Shown piece by piece: positions 22,177 to 32,354 of a stretch of DNA of 64,000 nt. The position numbers and the translations under genes are program-made. Location: the NCBI GenBank assembly GCA_039545355.1, contig BCJJ01000007.1:868001-932000 (forward strand). The letters are read 5' to 3'. Each line of letters opens with the position of its first letter. The first letter of the stretch is position 1. Source of the stretch: Trichosporon coremiiforme. Lineage: Eukaryota; Basidiomycota; Tremellomycetes; Trichosporonales; Trichosporonaceae. The notes under the pieces were generated by a model, which had not been told where the DNA came from, searched no databases, and worked only from the letters and a program-made list of their open reading frames with translations.

Positions 22177-23536
22177 TTACTTGAAGAGGTCAAGGACGAC
22201 ACGGCCGGGAAGCTGGCCAGCAACCATGCGGTCGTAGACCGACTGGAGGTTGTCGAAGGGCTCGACCTTGATGGGGCACTTGACGTGACCGGCGGCGGCG
22301 ATCTCGAGGGCCTCGTTGGCGTCCTTTCGGTTGCCGACGTAAGACGAAGTGAGGGTCTTGTTGGTGGCAACAGTCCAGAAGACGTCGGCCTTGACGTAGG
22401 CACCCTCCTTGGGAAGACCGACAGCGACGACAGTTCCGGAAGGGCGGATGTACTCCATGGCGATCAGGTAAGCCTCGGGCATGGGGGAGGCGATGATGGC
22501 CGCCTGAGGGCCGAGGCCATCGGGGGTGGCAGCCTTGACGGCGGAAACAATGTCCTTGGTCTCCTTGAAGTCGACCCAGGCGGAGGCGCCGAGCTTCTCG
22601 CAGAGCGCCTTCTTCTCAGCACCAGTGTCAATGGCAATGGTGGAGAGACCCATGTACTTGGCGTACTGAAGGGCGAGCGAACCGAGACCACCACCGGCAC
22701 CGGGAATGGCGACCCATTGGCCAGCCTTGACGTTGGCACGCTTGAGGGCCTTGTAGACGGTGACACCGGCACAGAGGATGGGGGCGGCCTCCTCGAGGGA
22801 GATGTTGTCGGGGATCTTGGTGAGCTGCGAGGTGTAGGCAGGGCAGCTGCGCTGTGTCAGTATCAGATCACAACATAGAAGGGGAGGCAGAAGAGGCGTT
22901 GGAATGTGAAACAACGCCTCATGTGGCTTATCTCGGGACTCCTCGCCAATGATGGCATAGATCGGCGACCCTGAGAGCGTGGAAAGAGAACACTTACTAC
23001 TGCATGAAGGATCCGTCGGCGTTGATGCCGGAGCACTTGGCCTCACCGCAGAGGGGCTCGTCACCAGCGATGCAGTAGTCGCACTGGTTGCAAGAGTGGG
23101 CAATCCACTTAATGCCGACGCGGTCGCCGACCTTGAGCTTGGAGATGGGGTCGTTGATGGCGACGATGATACCGGCGCCCTCGTGGCCAGCAATGCTGGG
23201 GCGGTTGGGCTTCAGGGGCCACTCGTCCTTGATGACGTGAAGGTCAGTCTGGATGTCAGCATCACCTCACAGCGATCTAGTCCGCCGCGAGCGGAGCCGC
23301 AAAGGCTGGGTGCGGGGCGCTTTGAAACGTCGGCCGAAGAGAGGTCCGATTGGGCGGGCAGAGATGACGACACTGACGTGGCAAACACCAGAGTAGAGGA
23401 CCTTGACGAGAGCACGTCCGGGCTCGAGCTCGTCGGGCTGGGTGACGGGAATCTCGCGGATCTCGAAGCCAGAGGCGTCGTCAGAGACGGCAGCGCGCTG
23501 GGTCTTGGGGATCTCCTCCTGGCCGGCAACGGTCAT
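22177..23536 (-). CDS. Zinc-dependent alcohol dehydrogenase (ADH1 class)
   Basis: Three exons (23536-23378, 23248-22998, 22846-22177) give 359 residues. It shows the catalytic zinc site (GVCHTDLH and GHEGAG), the four structural-zinc cysteines (CNQCDYC ... LC), and the nucleotide-binding GAGGGLG in the Rossmann fold. It interconverts ethanol or similar primary alcohols and aldehydes with NAD. No mitochondrial presequence is visible, so it is probably cytosolic. Its introns (129 and 151 nt) are by far the longest in the window. Splicing restores GVCH/TDLH and the codon at MQY/C. TATAAA at 23648-23653 (minus strand) lies 112 bp upstream, fitting a strongly or conditionally expressed gene. Confidence 0.94.
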
Positions 23537-26212
23537 TGTGTCTGGTGGTTGTTGTTGGGGGGTTTGGAGTGAAGAGGTGCGAGAGGAGTCGAGAAAGCTG
23601 GAGAGCTGAGCTGATGGGAAAGAGATTGGGCTCTACAGACAGCCTCATTTATACCTTTCACGCAGATCACTTAGACGAAGACTGTCTGACAGATGGATGT
23701 CTAACTCGTGTACGTCTGCAGCCGCCTGATGCCGACGGTCCGCGACAGGCATGTGAAGGGCGATTCAACTGTGCCTTCCCCCCACTATCAATGCATCCTT
23801 GCAGGTCTCTCCGGATCGGGTGTAGGACGCTTGAGAAGAGAGGATCGATGGTGGCTTCCATGGGGCGAGATCACCCGAGCGGGGCAACTCTGGGGTCCCG
23901 TATACAGAGGAGGGGCAAGAGGGGCTAAGGAAATGTTGGCCTGTTCTCTCGCGCCGGTGCCTCGAGCTTGAGCCCGTTGACGGTCAGAGTGCGGCGGCGG
24001 TGGAAGAGTGGGAGGGGGGCGTGTACGAGGGCGAGGGCTCCTGTCGGGCCTCGGGCTTGAGAGCAATGGCAGCGATATCAATGCCCGACAACGTTGCTGC
24101 GATCAGTGGCCAGGCACCCTTCCTCGTGAAAGCTCAAGCCGCAATCCTTGACTCCTGAGCGGCTTGGCCGGAGCAGGTCCCCTGAACGCCGCTCGCACGC
24201 TCGCAAGCACAACAGACATCTGTCGTGAACCGTCGGCAATGGAGCGAACCGGCCTTCCCCAAGACTTGGCTACAACAAACCATGCGGGGACAAACGTAGG
24301 TGCCTGAAAGCGAGTGAAAGGTTATTCGAAAATTATGAAACCCGTGCCAGTCCGTTGCCGGCGGTAACATCATCCCCTCCACCACGACGTCGTGCCCCCA
24401 TGCCGTTGCCGCATCGCTAAACGAGCTCTGGAATTCTAGGAATCGCTCTCGCCGGTCCGGCGGCCGCAAACCCGACAGCGACGTCGATCGACGTGTGCGT
24501 CGGGCCCGTACAGAGTGAAGCGTTGGGGAACGTCCTCTCTGCTATCTAATACTGGTCACCTGACCTGACCTTCCCAGGCTACAGCCAGGTTCCCCTCGGC
24601 AACTTGAAGTGGGGGAGATTTATGGACTACTTTGCCGAACACGGCTGCTGCGCCTTGGCACCTGAGGTGAGCCTTCAGCAATGCCCAAGCCGCCGGATCG
24701 CTGAATCAGGATTACGATCAGGACCAGGATCAGGATCAGGATCGGTCCAGTCTCTGGACGCGGGGAACTACTAACGAGGCGGCGAACTGACTTCCCCAGC
24801 ACACACCCAGTCCATGTCAGAGCTGCGCTGCTGCACGCGCACAGAGAACCGGAGGACCGCTGTAGACGTGGACGGACCCTACGCCCAGCACAGCTCTCGC
24901 TGTGTATCTCGAGCGCCCTCAGGGTGGGCGGTTCTGAACGGCCCGGCATCGGACATTTAGCTCTGGATTCCCAAGCTCTTGAGCCGATCTCCAGCGTAGG
25001 ATGGCTTGCAATTTGCGCTGCCAGATTCTTGGGGGCGGCGGCACGGGAAGCTCGTTAAAGAAGATATCACGTCTGAGCTCAAACAGACATTTGCGTTGTA
25101 CGCTCTGGACCCTCTGACCCAGAAAGCTGTGCGGAGCACGGCGTGGACAAACCTCGCGATGACCGGCTCTGCGTCTGGATCATTCTCAAGCTTTCTGCAG
25201 GCGTTGCGTTGAGTCATTGCTTCGTTCCATTGCTCCGTTTGTCGCATCTCGTAGTCAGAATGAAGTTGTGAGCGAGTTCTTACTACGTTGCGGTGTCTGT
25301 CCCGCCGCCCCTGGGCTGTTTTAGGTTGCAAGTAACCGAGGTCATCCTTTGTAGTTCACATCTCATGAATCGCGCGGAATGCTCTGTAAACGCCCTCAGT
25401 GGGCACAGTGGGCTAGATCCGGTCTGCACCAGACGGCTCGTGAGTGGCAGGTCAGCTGACCGACCTCTGTCAACGACGATCGGCGCATCCGCTTCGCCCG
25501 TTACGGGATCTCCGAAGTCCAGTGCGAGATCGGGTGTTGTCAGTCAGACGACGTAAAGCACGGATGTCACGCGCTGCCCACATCGGTTACTAATGGCTAC
25601 ATCCACGCTTTCCCCTTCGCTTATCCCTCGATCCCTCGGTCCGCCCTGAGCCTCACCGCCTGGGTCAATGCGCCGCCATGAGCAAAAGAGCTCTGTTCGG
25701 ATGCCGCCGGCGATCTTCGTGGACAGGACACGATTCGTCGCTCTTCCTCCGAGGTCGTATTCGGATGGCGACGGTGCCATCTTGGACTGCGGCAATGGCA
25801 CGGTCGCACCCTGAATTAATCAGCTAGCCAAGGCGTTTTCCCCGCCAGTTGAGGTAGATTCAGTTGCATCGTTCATGGCACAGCGCTTCCACAGCGTTAG
25901 ACTGCACGTTTTCACTCTCAACCATCGCAATATCTCAGAGGGAGTCGACTACTTAGTTTACATGGCGGGCCAAAAGAAGGCGGGGTGAACAGGATAAATG
26001 ACAGGCTGGTGAGTGATTCGAGCACAAGTGGTGCTACTTTATACAACAGGGCGATAATGGTTCTAAGTGCTAAATAGCGACAGGCTGGACGATGTGCGGC
26101 GCTATGCGTGTGTGTTGCGTAGACTTGAGCTCGACTCTTTAACTTTCAAGTGACTAACTGCCGCGCCGGAACGTGAGCCGTGGTTCCTTGCACGTTCCTT
26201 TGAGGTCCGGAT
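23537..26212. other. Gene-free region (2.7 kb)
   Basis: The left end is the ADH promoter (TATAAA at 23648-23653). The remainder has no recognisable gene. A degenerate ATCAGG microsatellite lies at 24703-24744. The right end should be the 3' UTR of the forkhead gene. Confidence 0.45.
24703..24744. repeat. ATCAGG-type short tandem repeat
   Basis: Three near-perfect GGATCA hexamers (24716-24744), with degenerate copies to the left. It is non-coding. Confidence 0.7.
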
Positions 26213-28447
26213 CTACGCAGCGACCTTGCGACGCTTTGCAACCGGGGAGTCACCGCAATCACTCAGAGAGTAGTGTGTCGGGCTAGTCGGTGGAACGTCT
26301 GTACGAGGAGTGCGTGTAGGAGACTCAGCTGCGTTCATGCGCTCCAGAACTCCGCTGATCTCCCACATCGGCGTCGACAACAAGGCCGAGGCCGAGGGTG
26401 GGGCACGAGCGGGACTGCCATAGGACAGGGGTGTCTTGTGGATGAGACCGGGCGTCCTGTAGCCTCCTAAACGAGGTGTGCGGTCCGCAGCAGCCGAGGA
26501 TCGTGTGACGGGGGTCTTCGGATGCGCACGCTCTACATGAGGAGCAAGGGAAAGCGTGAGCCCGTCGTCCTCTCGATCTCTGTCACGCTTTAGAGACATG
26601 GGTTTCAAGTCGAACGCCGCGTCAAGTTGCTTGATGGGAGGTGAGGCAGACATGTTGCCCCTCACCATATCGTCCTGCGTCCAAGCCTGTTGCAAAGAGC
26701 TTGGGTGATGGGAGGTTCGGGTGATGGTTGGGGGTAAAGGTGAAGAGGTGGGAGACGACGAGGTCTGTATAAGGGCTGGGGTCTTCATGGCGCTCGAGGT
26801 GAAGTGACGAGAACTTGAAGGATGGTTTGAGCTTTGAGGTCGCTCGCGAGCGGGCGTAAGGAACATGTCATCGTCGTCGTGCAAAAACGAGGACGTCATG
26901 GGCTGCTGCTCCATGATGGGTGATAAGGGCTCGGCTTGGGTCAGTCTCACCCGTTTCGGGCCACTGCTGAACACGTTCTCGTCGTCATCCTTGTCGGAGC
27001 TGGCATTGCCGGGAATCGCGAAACGAGGAGGCGGAAGCGGCACGGGAGGGCCAAGCTCGGAAGCACGCTGCTTTCGCGGAGCGACCGGTACAAAGTCACT
27101 GTCGTCCTCAAAGTCGAGCGACTGGCGATCAGCCGAGCGAGGCGGCGACGAGGGAAGCATTGCAGCTGCCATCCTTGCCTGTGGCTGCTGGGCCGACGCC
27201 ATTTGCGGTGGCTGAGCAAAGGTCATCGGCGGTGCGGGGGGCGGAGGCGGCAGGGGCAAGGTAGAGGGAACCAGTTCACTCTTCATCGCCTTTGCGCGAC
27301 CCTTCTTCCCCTTGTGCTTCGGCACGTACACTCGGCCCTCGGCGGCCGCCTTCTCACGGTTGCGCTTCTCAGTCGCCTGTTCATGTAAAGTTTGTCGACA
27401 GACTGCGTGGTGCGGATGAGAGACCGGGAAAGTCTTGATAAACTTGTCCTCAGAGGGCCAGTGGATCTTCTCGTCGTCATCAATGACCCAGATACCGCCC
27501 TTACCGGGCGGGTGTTTCTCTGTGCGGGGAATGGTGACAAAGATCTTATGGATCGAAAGGTTGTGACGAACAGAATTACGCCACTGGTCCACGGTCTTGA
27601 AGTACGGATAGGCGGTTTCCACATATCTGTAAATGTGTTCCAAGGACAGCCCGCCCGCTGAGGACTTGAGAATGGCCTGACCGATAATGCACGCGAAAGA
27701 CTGGGACGGGCGTTCCGTCGACCGAGGACCGGGAGGAATGCCCTCTACACCGGGGTCTTCGGCGACTTTGGTAAATTTAGCACTCGTCCGACCTCCGGCT
27801 CCTGGCTTAGCGATGGTGCGCGGTGGACGGTTGACGGTGAGCTGGATCTTGCGAGCTCCGAGGGCCCTGGGTTCGCCTTGCTGGGCAGAATCAAAGGTGG
27901 GAATACGGTCTCGAACACGCTTCGTCGGAGAGTCGTTATCCTCGTCATCACTAGTGTCCGCGACCATCTTCCGTCGTGGTCGCTCCGCGGAGCTGCTGTT
28001 GTCGACAGAACTGCTTGCCGAGGACGGTAACATCGAAGGCTTGTAGGGACCATTGGTGGGAGTAGCCAGTGAGTCGACAGAGTTTGGAGTCGCAAATGGC
28101 TGCAGCTGCGTCGGCGCAGGTCCTAAAGCACGCGCAGGAGAAATGCCTTGAGGGAGGTCAGAGAACGATCCCTGCTGTCAGCCAATGCGCGCACGTTCGG
28201 GTCTCACCTCGTGCAAAGCATAGTCGAACCCGCTTGGCGTGTCGAGTAGCATAGTGGACCCTGTGGATCCTGTGTTGCTGAACACGTCTCCAGCAACCAT
28301 GGGCGCGCCGTGGAGCTGAGAGGGCTGCTGCAGAGGAAGGTAGTTTACACCAGCATAGCTCTGGCCAGCGGGATGTTGAGAGATATCATGCGCCATGGTT
28401 GAGTGCGCTGACTGAGTGGGGTGACCGTTGAGATCAGGTGAGACCAT
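26213..28447 (-). CDS. Forkhead (winged-helix) transcription factor
   Basis: Two exons (28447-28208 and 28171-26213) give 732 residues. The forkhead domain spans about 234-325, with the recognition helix WRNSVRHNLSIHK and the wing GGIWVIDDDEK. The usual first-helix start PPYSY is replaced by RPSQSFACIIG. N- and C-terminal regions are Ser/Pro-rich and probably disordered, with many SP and TP sites that could be CDK or MAPK targets. It should bind DNA in the nucleus; forkhead factors in yeasts govern cell-cycle, stress or morphogenesis genes, and the exact orthology is not clear. The 36-nt intron (28172-28207, GTGAGA ... CTGACAGCAG) joins DYALHE to GSFSDLP. It has a long upstream region. Confidence 0.9.
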
Positions 28448-29140
28448 GATCTTCTCAAGGAGGATCAGGGTGTCAAGGTACTGTTCTGTTACGCGTCAAC
28501 GCGTAGCAGACCAACTACGCACGTATGAGCACTCGACTCGTGACGGTTGACGTTGAACAATAGCGCTGACTTGCGATGCGAAAATAGGTGAGAATGAACG
28601 GGAAGTCCCGGTGGCCGGGGCTGCGAATGGAAGACAGTCGCGTAAAAACTTGCGCAACCGTGTGGTGTTGCGCAGATGGAGGACTTGGGACGAGGCTCAC
28701 CGCTCCCCGAGGTCACAACTGTGATGCCGGGCGAAGGGGAATCCCGAATGGACAAGGGTCAGTCGACAGTGGCGACTGGGTCGCGCCAGATGGTCGCGCG
28801 GGCGGTGGGTCGAGTCCGACGCGTTTGTTCTGGAGGGGACGGTGTTGCAATGCCAAAAACGGGGATGAACGCAAGCAGTCGGGTGGTGAAGTGTTCGGGG
28901 GTGGGGAAGAGGGCGGCGATGAGTAGAGGGGAATTGGGATGAGAGTAATGTAAGGAGGTGAACGGCGCGCGGCGCAATGATGGATACGGAGATGATGAGA
29001 GAGAAAGATCAGACGCGTAGTTCGTGGGATGGTACAGGCTGGGTGCTGGGTGGGTGCTGGGGGTGGATGGGGGCTAGGCGGCGCCAGGTCAGGTGGCTGC
29101 TTGGCTGGGCTGAGAGGTAGGTTGCTGGTAGGAGGGTAGG
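28448..29140 (-). promoter_or_regulatory. Pyrimidine-rich upstream region of the forkhead gene
   Basis: Read on the minus strand, this 0.7 kb is C/T-rich (the + strand shows long G runs such as GGTGCTGGGGGTGG near 29051). It resembles the leader of the LIM gene and probably includes the 5' UTR. Confidence 0.45.
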
Positions 29141-30412
29141 CGTGTCGTTAGCCCCCGCCATTGCTCTTGCTTTCAGGGCTCGACGCGTTTCTGCTTCCGC
29201 TTTGAGCGACGCAAGGGGCACGACCCCAATGACGAAACGCCCCCTCCGCCAGACCCCGTGCCCCGATTCGCGAATGGTTTTTATTTCTCAGCTCCACACG
29301 TCCACACACCGCCCACACTGCCCACCCTAACCACCCTTTCCTCACCCTGTGCTGTGCACCACCCTGGTCGTCTGTCGTCCATCACTACTCTCCTCAGTAG
29401 CTTAGTACCCACTTTCCCACTCATACCCTCTTCCCACCCCGCAACCAGGACCCGATCCCTGCACCGCGTCGTGATATCGCGATCTCACATTCCATTACCT
29501 TGACGATCCCGTGATACCGTGATACCGTGACGTGCATGCATCAGATGTCGGCCAGTTCAGCGTCAGTCAAGCAACGCTCGCGGGCTCGCGGTCTTGCGGG
29601 CATCAACTACAGAAATGATGGTAACGGTGTCGCGCATATTGCGCCGATCTTTCTCTTGAACAATTCCTGGCGTCTGCGATCTGAGATCATGCCCTGACGG
29701 CGCGACGGCACACACATGCAGACAGCCGTGGGCAACGCTCTGAAGCTCTGGGGGTCGCCAAATCCAAAATTCAAGAGCTCAATTGCGCATTCAAGTTCGC
29801 AATTCATGCCTGGGTTGACAAAAGAGACGCGCCTAAGCGACGAGGCTGACAAGTAATCACGGCCATTGCAGCCTCCTGCGCGCTGCATGGAGGTTTCTGA
29901 TCTCTACGCGTACAGCATGCGGTAGACCGCGGGACCTGATGACGGCCATGACCGCGTCATTGTCTTTCCAGGACATTTTGATGTAAGCAGCCTCATATAT
30001 CTAAAAAAGGTCAGGTGCAGATGCAGTGTCGTGTCTGGGGAACGTAACCGTGAGGATGACTGTAAACATCAACACGGGATCGACGCGTCTGTACTCCTCG
30101 GGCATGAAAACGGTTGACGGTGGCCCTTTCCCGGTGATGCCAACGTGCAACGTGAGAACACCCACGACAGTCAAGTCCTGATTCACTCTTCGGCGGCGCG
30201 GCGACTCTATGCAAATCAGTCCTTGGTCGGCTGAAGTGTGCACAGGTTATTCACGGATCACTGTCATCAGCACTTGCACCCAGACCGACAGGCAGCAGGG
30301 GCTGTGCTTACGTATTCTAACCGCACGTGGCTCTGTGCCTGACCTTACCACGCATCTCTCTTCTCCACGACGTACCTCAACAAAAATCATGCACCTGCAA
30401 TCAACTTCTCAG
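29141..30412. other. Gene-free region with C/T-rich + strand at 29240-29500
   Basis: The base asymmetry flips here: the + strand becomes C/T-rich (CCCACCC, CCCTTTCC) between about 29240 and 29500, though the next + gene starts only at 30413. A GTGATACC repeat sits at 29509-29530. A CGCACGTG site lies at 30322-30329, about 90 bp before the asparagine-synthetase-domain gene. Confidence 0.4.
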
Positions 30413-32308
30413 ATGTGCGGTCTGACGCTCACCGTAGCGTCCTCGACATCACCTCAGCCCGACATCAAATCAAGATACAGGCTACTTTCAGAGCAGCGCT
30501 TCGCGGATGCAGCACGCGGACCGGACGCCCAGGGGTCGTACATCCGACGGGTGTCCACTAGCCCGTCCGAGACCGTCGTGACACTGAGCTGCGGCGTCCT
30601 GAGTCTACGAGGAAGCAGGACCCCCCAGCCCCTGATCGGAAGACGCGGTGCTTTCGCATGGAATGGCCAGGTTTTTGGAGGGGTCGATGTAGCGCAGGAT
30701 GAAAATGACACATACGTTCTGTTCTCCCAACTGGAACGAGGGCAGTCGATCGATGCCGTCTTGCAACACGTGAAGGGGCCGTGGGTTGAACGTCTGGGAA
30801 CTCGCTGACACTAAGCTATGCCTTTGTGTATTATGATGTTTGTCGCGCTTTCACCTTGAAAGACTGACGATCCAGTTCCACACCGAGACTATCCACTTTG
30901 GCGTCGACGCGCTATCCCGGCGTTCACTACTATTGCACTTGCCGGACGAGCGAGATGGTCGGTTCATCTTATCCTCCTCGCGGAGTGGCGAAGGGAGGCT
31001 CCAGGGTTTAAAAATGCAAGCCCTAGACGGAGGACAGAGGGGAGCCATCAACCTGGACGACTTTGGGCATATCGGCGAGGTGAGAATAGCTGCTGGAATA
31101 GGACTGATTTCCAGAACAGAAACGGAATCGCTATCACTCAGCAACTAGAAAAATCTGAGGACCCGTCGTCACATCCTAACCCAGATGGAGGCGACCTTGA
31201 CCCGCTTACTACAGAGCTTGCGTATCAAGCGTTTCTGGCTGCTTTGAGTGACTCGGTGCGCAGACGCGTGACGACAATTCCAACGCCGAAGAGGGGTGAC
31301 GCGAGGGTGGCGGTCCTGTTCTCCGGGGGGATCGACTGCACACTTCTTACATTCTTGCTTCATCAGTGAGAGAGTGCTGCTAAGAGGTGCTGACGGATAG
31401 ATGGCTTCCCGAAGGGGAACCCATCGATTTGCTCAACGTGGCTTTCCAGCAGCCCCACCAAAAAATACCATCGTATGACGTCCCAGACAGGCTGTCCGGC
31501 AGAGATGCTTGGCAGGAGCTTTCAGAGTGCTGCCCGACGAGGTCTTTCCGCCTTGTGGAGATCAATGTGCCTTTGGAGGTGAGGCAAGGGTCGAGAGTGT
31601 GCTGACCGTCAGGAGAGCGCAGAATATCGGCAAAGGATTCTGGACTTGATTTACCCCAGTGATACAGGCAAGTGGGACGCTGAGTCGTAGCTGACTTCAG
31701 AGATGGACCTTGTGAGTCCGTGGATGTCTCCAGGCTAACAGGAGTCCTTGGGGTACCCATTGTTCTTTGCTGCCCGTGGTTCGGGCGTCTTGTCAGAAGA
31801 ACGCCGTATTTACCATACTGCCGCTAAAGTGCTCATATCTGGCTTGGGAGCCGACGAGTGAGAGTCCTCGTGGTTATAGCCACTGACAGACAGACAACTC
31901 GGCGGATACACACGGCACAGAAAAGCCTATGATAGGGGTTCATGGAGAGCTCTAGCGGAGGAGGTGGGTCGCCAACACACTAGGGCTAACGCGCAGATCC
32001 AATTGGATGTCGATAGAATTCCACTACGCAACCTCTCCAGAGACGATCGAGTGATATCCTCGCAGGCGCGAGAAGCTCGATACCCATATCTAGACGAAAG
32101 CCTCATGGCTATGGTATCAGCAATGCCAGTGTGGACAAGGTGTGATATGCGGTTGCCGCCAGGTCAAGGCGACAAACTCCTCATCAGGCTATCGGCCCGG
32201 GACTGCGGCCTGCACCGCACAGCTGGGCGTGTCAAGCGTGCAATGCAGTTTGGCACCAAGAGCGCGAAACTCAATCCTGGCAAAGGCCAAGACAAAATAG
32301 CAATGTAG
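30413..32308 (+). CDS. Asparagine synthetase domain-containing protein (ASNSD1-like)
   Basis: Ten exons: 30413-30780, 30816-30837, 30876-31079, 31115-31365, 31401-31578, 31613-31667, 31701-31711, 31745-31857, 31894-31963 and 31997-32308; 527 residues. The start was chosen so that Cys is residue 2 (MCGLTL), as in class II glutamine amidotransferases. The C-terminal half is the asparagine-synthetase-type ATP-pyrophosphatase: SGGIDC loop, YPLFFAARGSG, GLGADEQLGGY, REARYPYLDE, KRAMQFG. It matches the ASNSD1/YML096W family rather than true asparagine synthetase; its substrate is not established. All nine introns are 33-38 nt. Intron 6 is GC-AG, and intron 7 ends AACAGGAG, allowing two acceptors 3 nt apart. 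It converges on the CTL gene with 46 bp between stops. Confidence 0.92.
31701..31711 (+). other. 11-nt microexon
   Basis: AGATGGACCTT, flanked by CTGACTTCAG and GTGAGT. It supplies the conserved E-M-D-L of the synthetase domain. Skipping it would break the frame. Confidence 0.85.
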
Positions 32309-32354
32309 GCGGTGCGACGTTAGATGCATACACACGTACAACGAAACAGAACTA

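Noticed and set aside
22177..23193. Single 338-codon ADH-like frame as the full gene
   Set aside because: Its first ~95 codons are out of frame with the real exon 2. The true protein needs three exons with two long introns.
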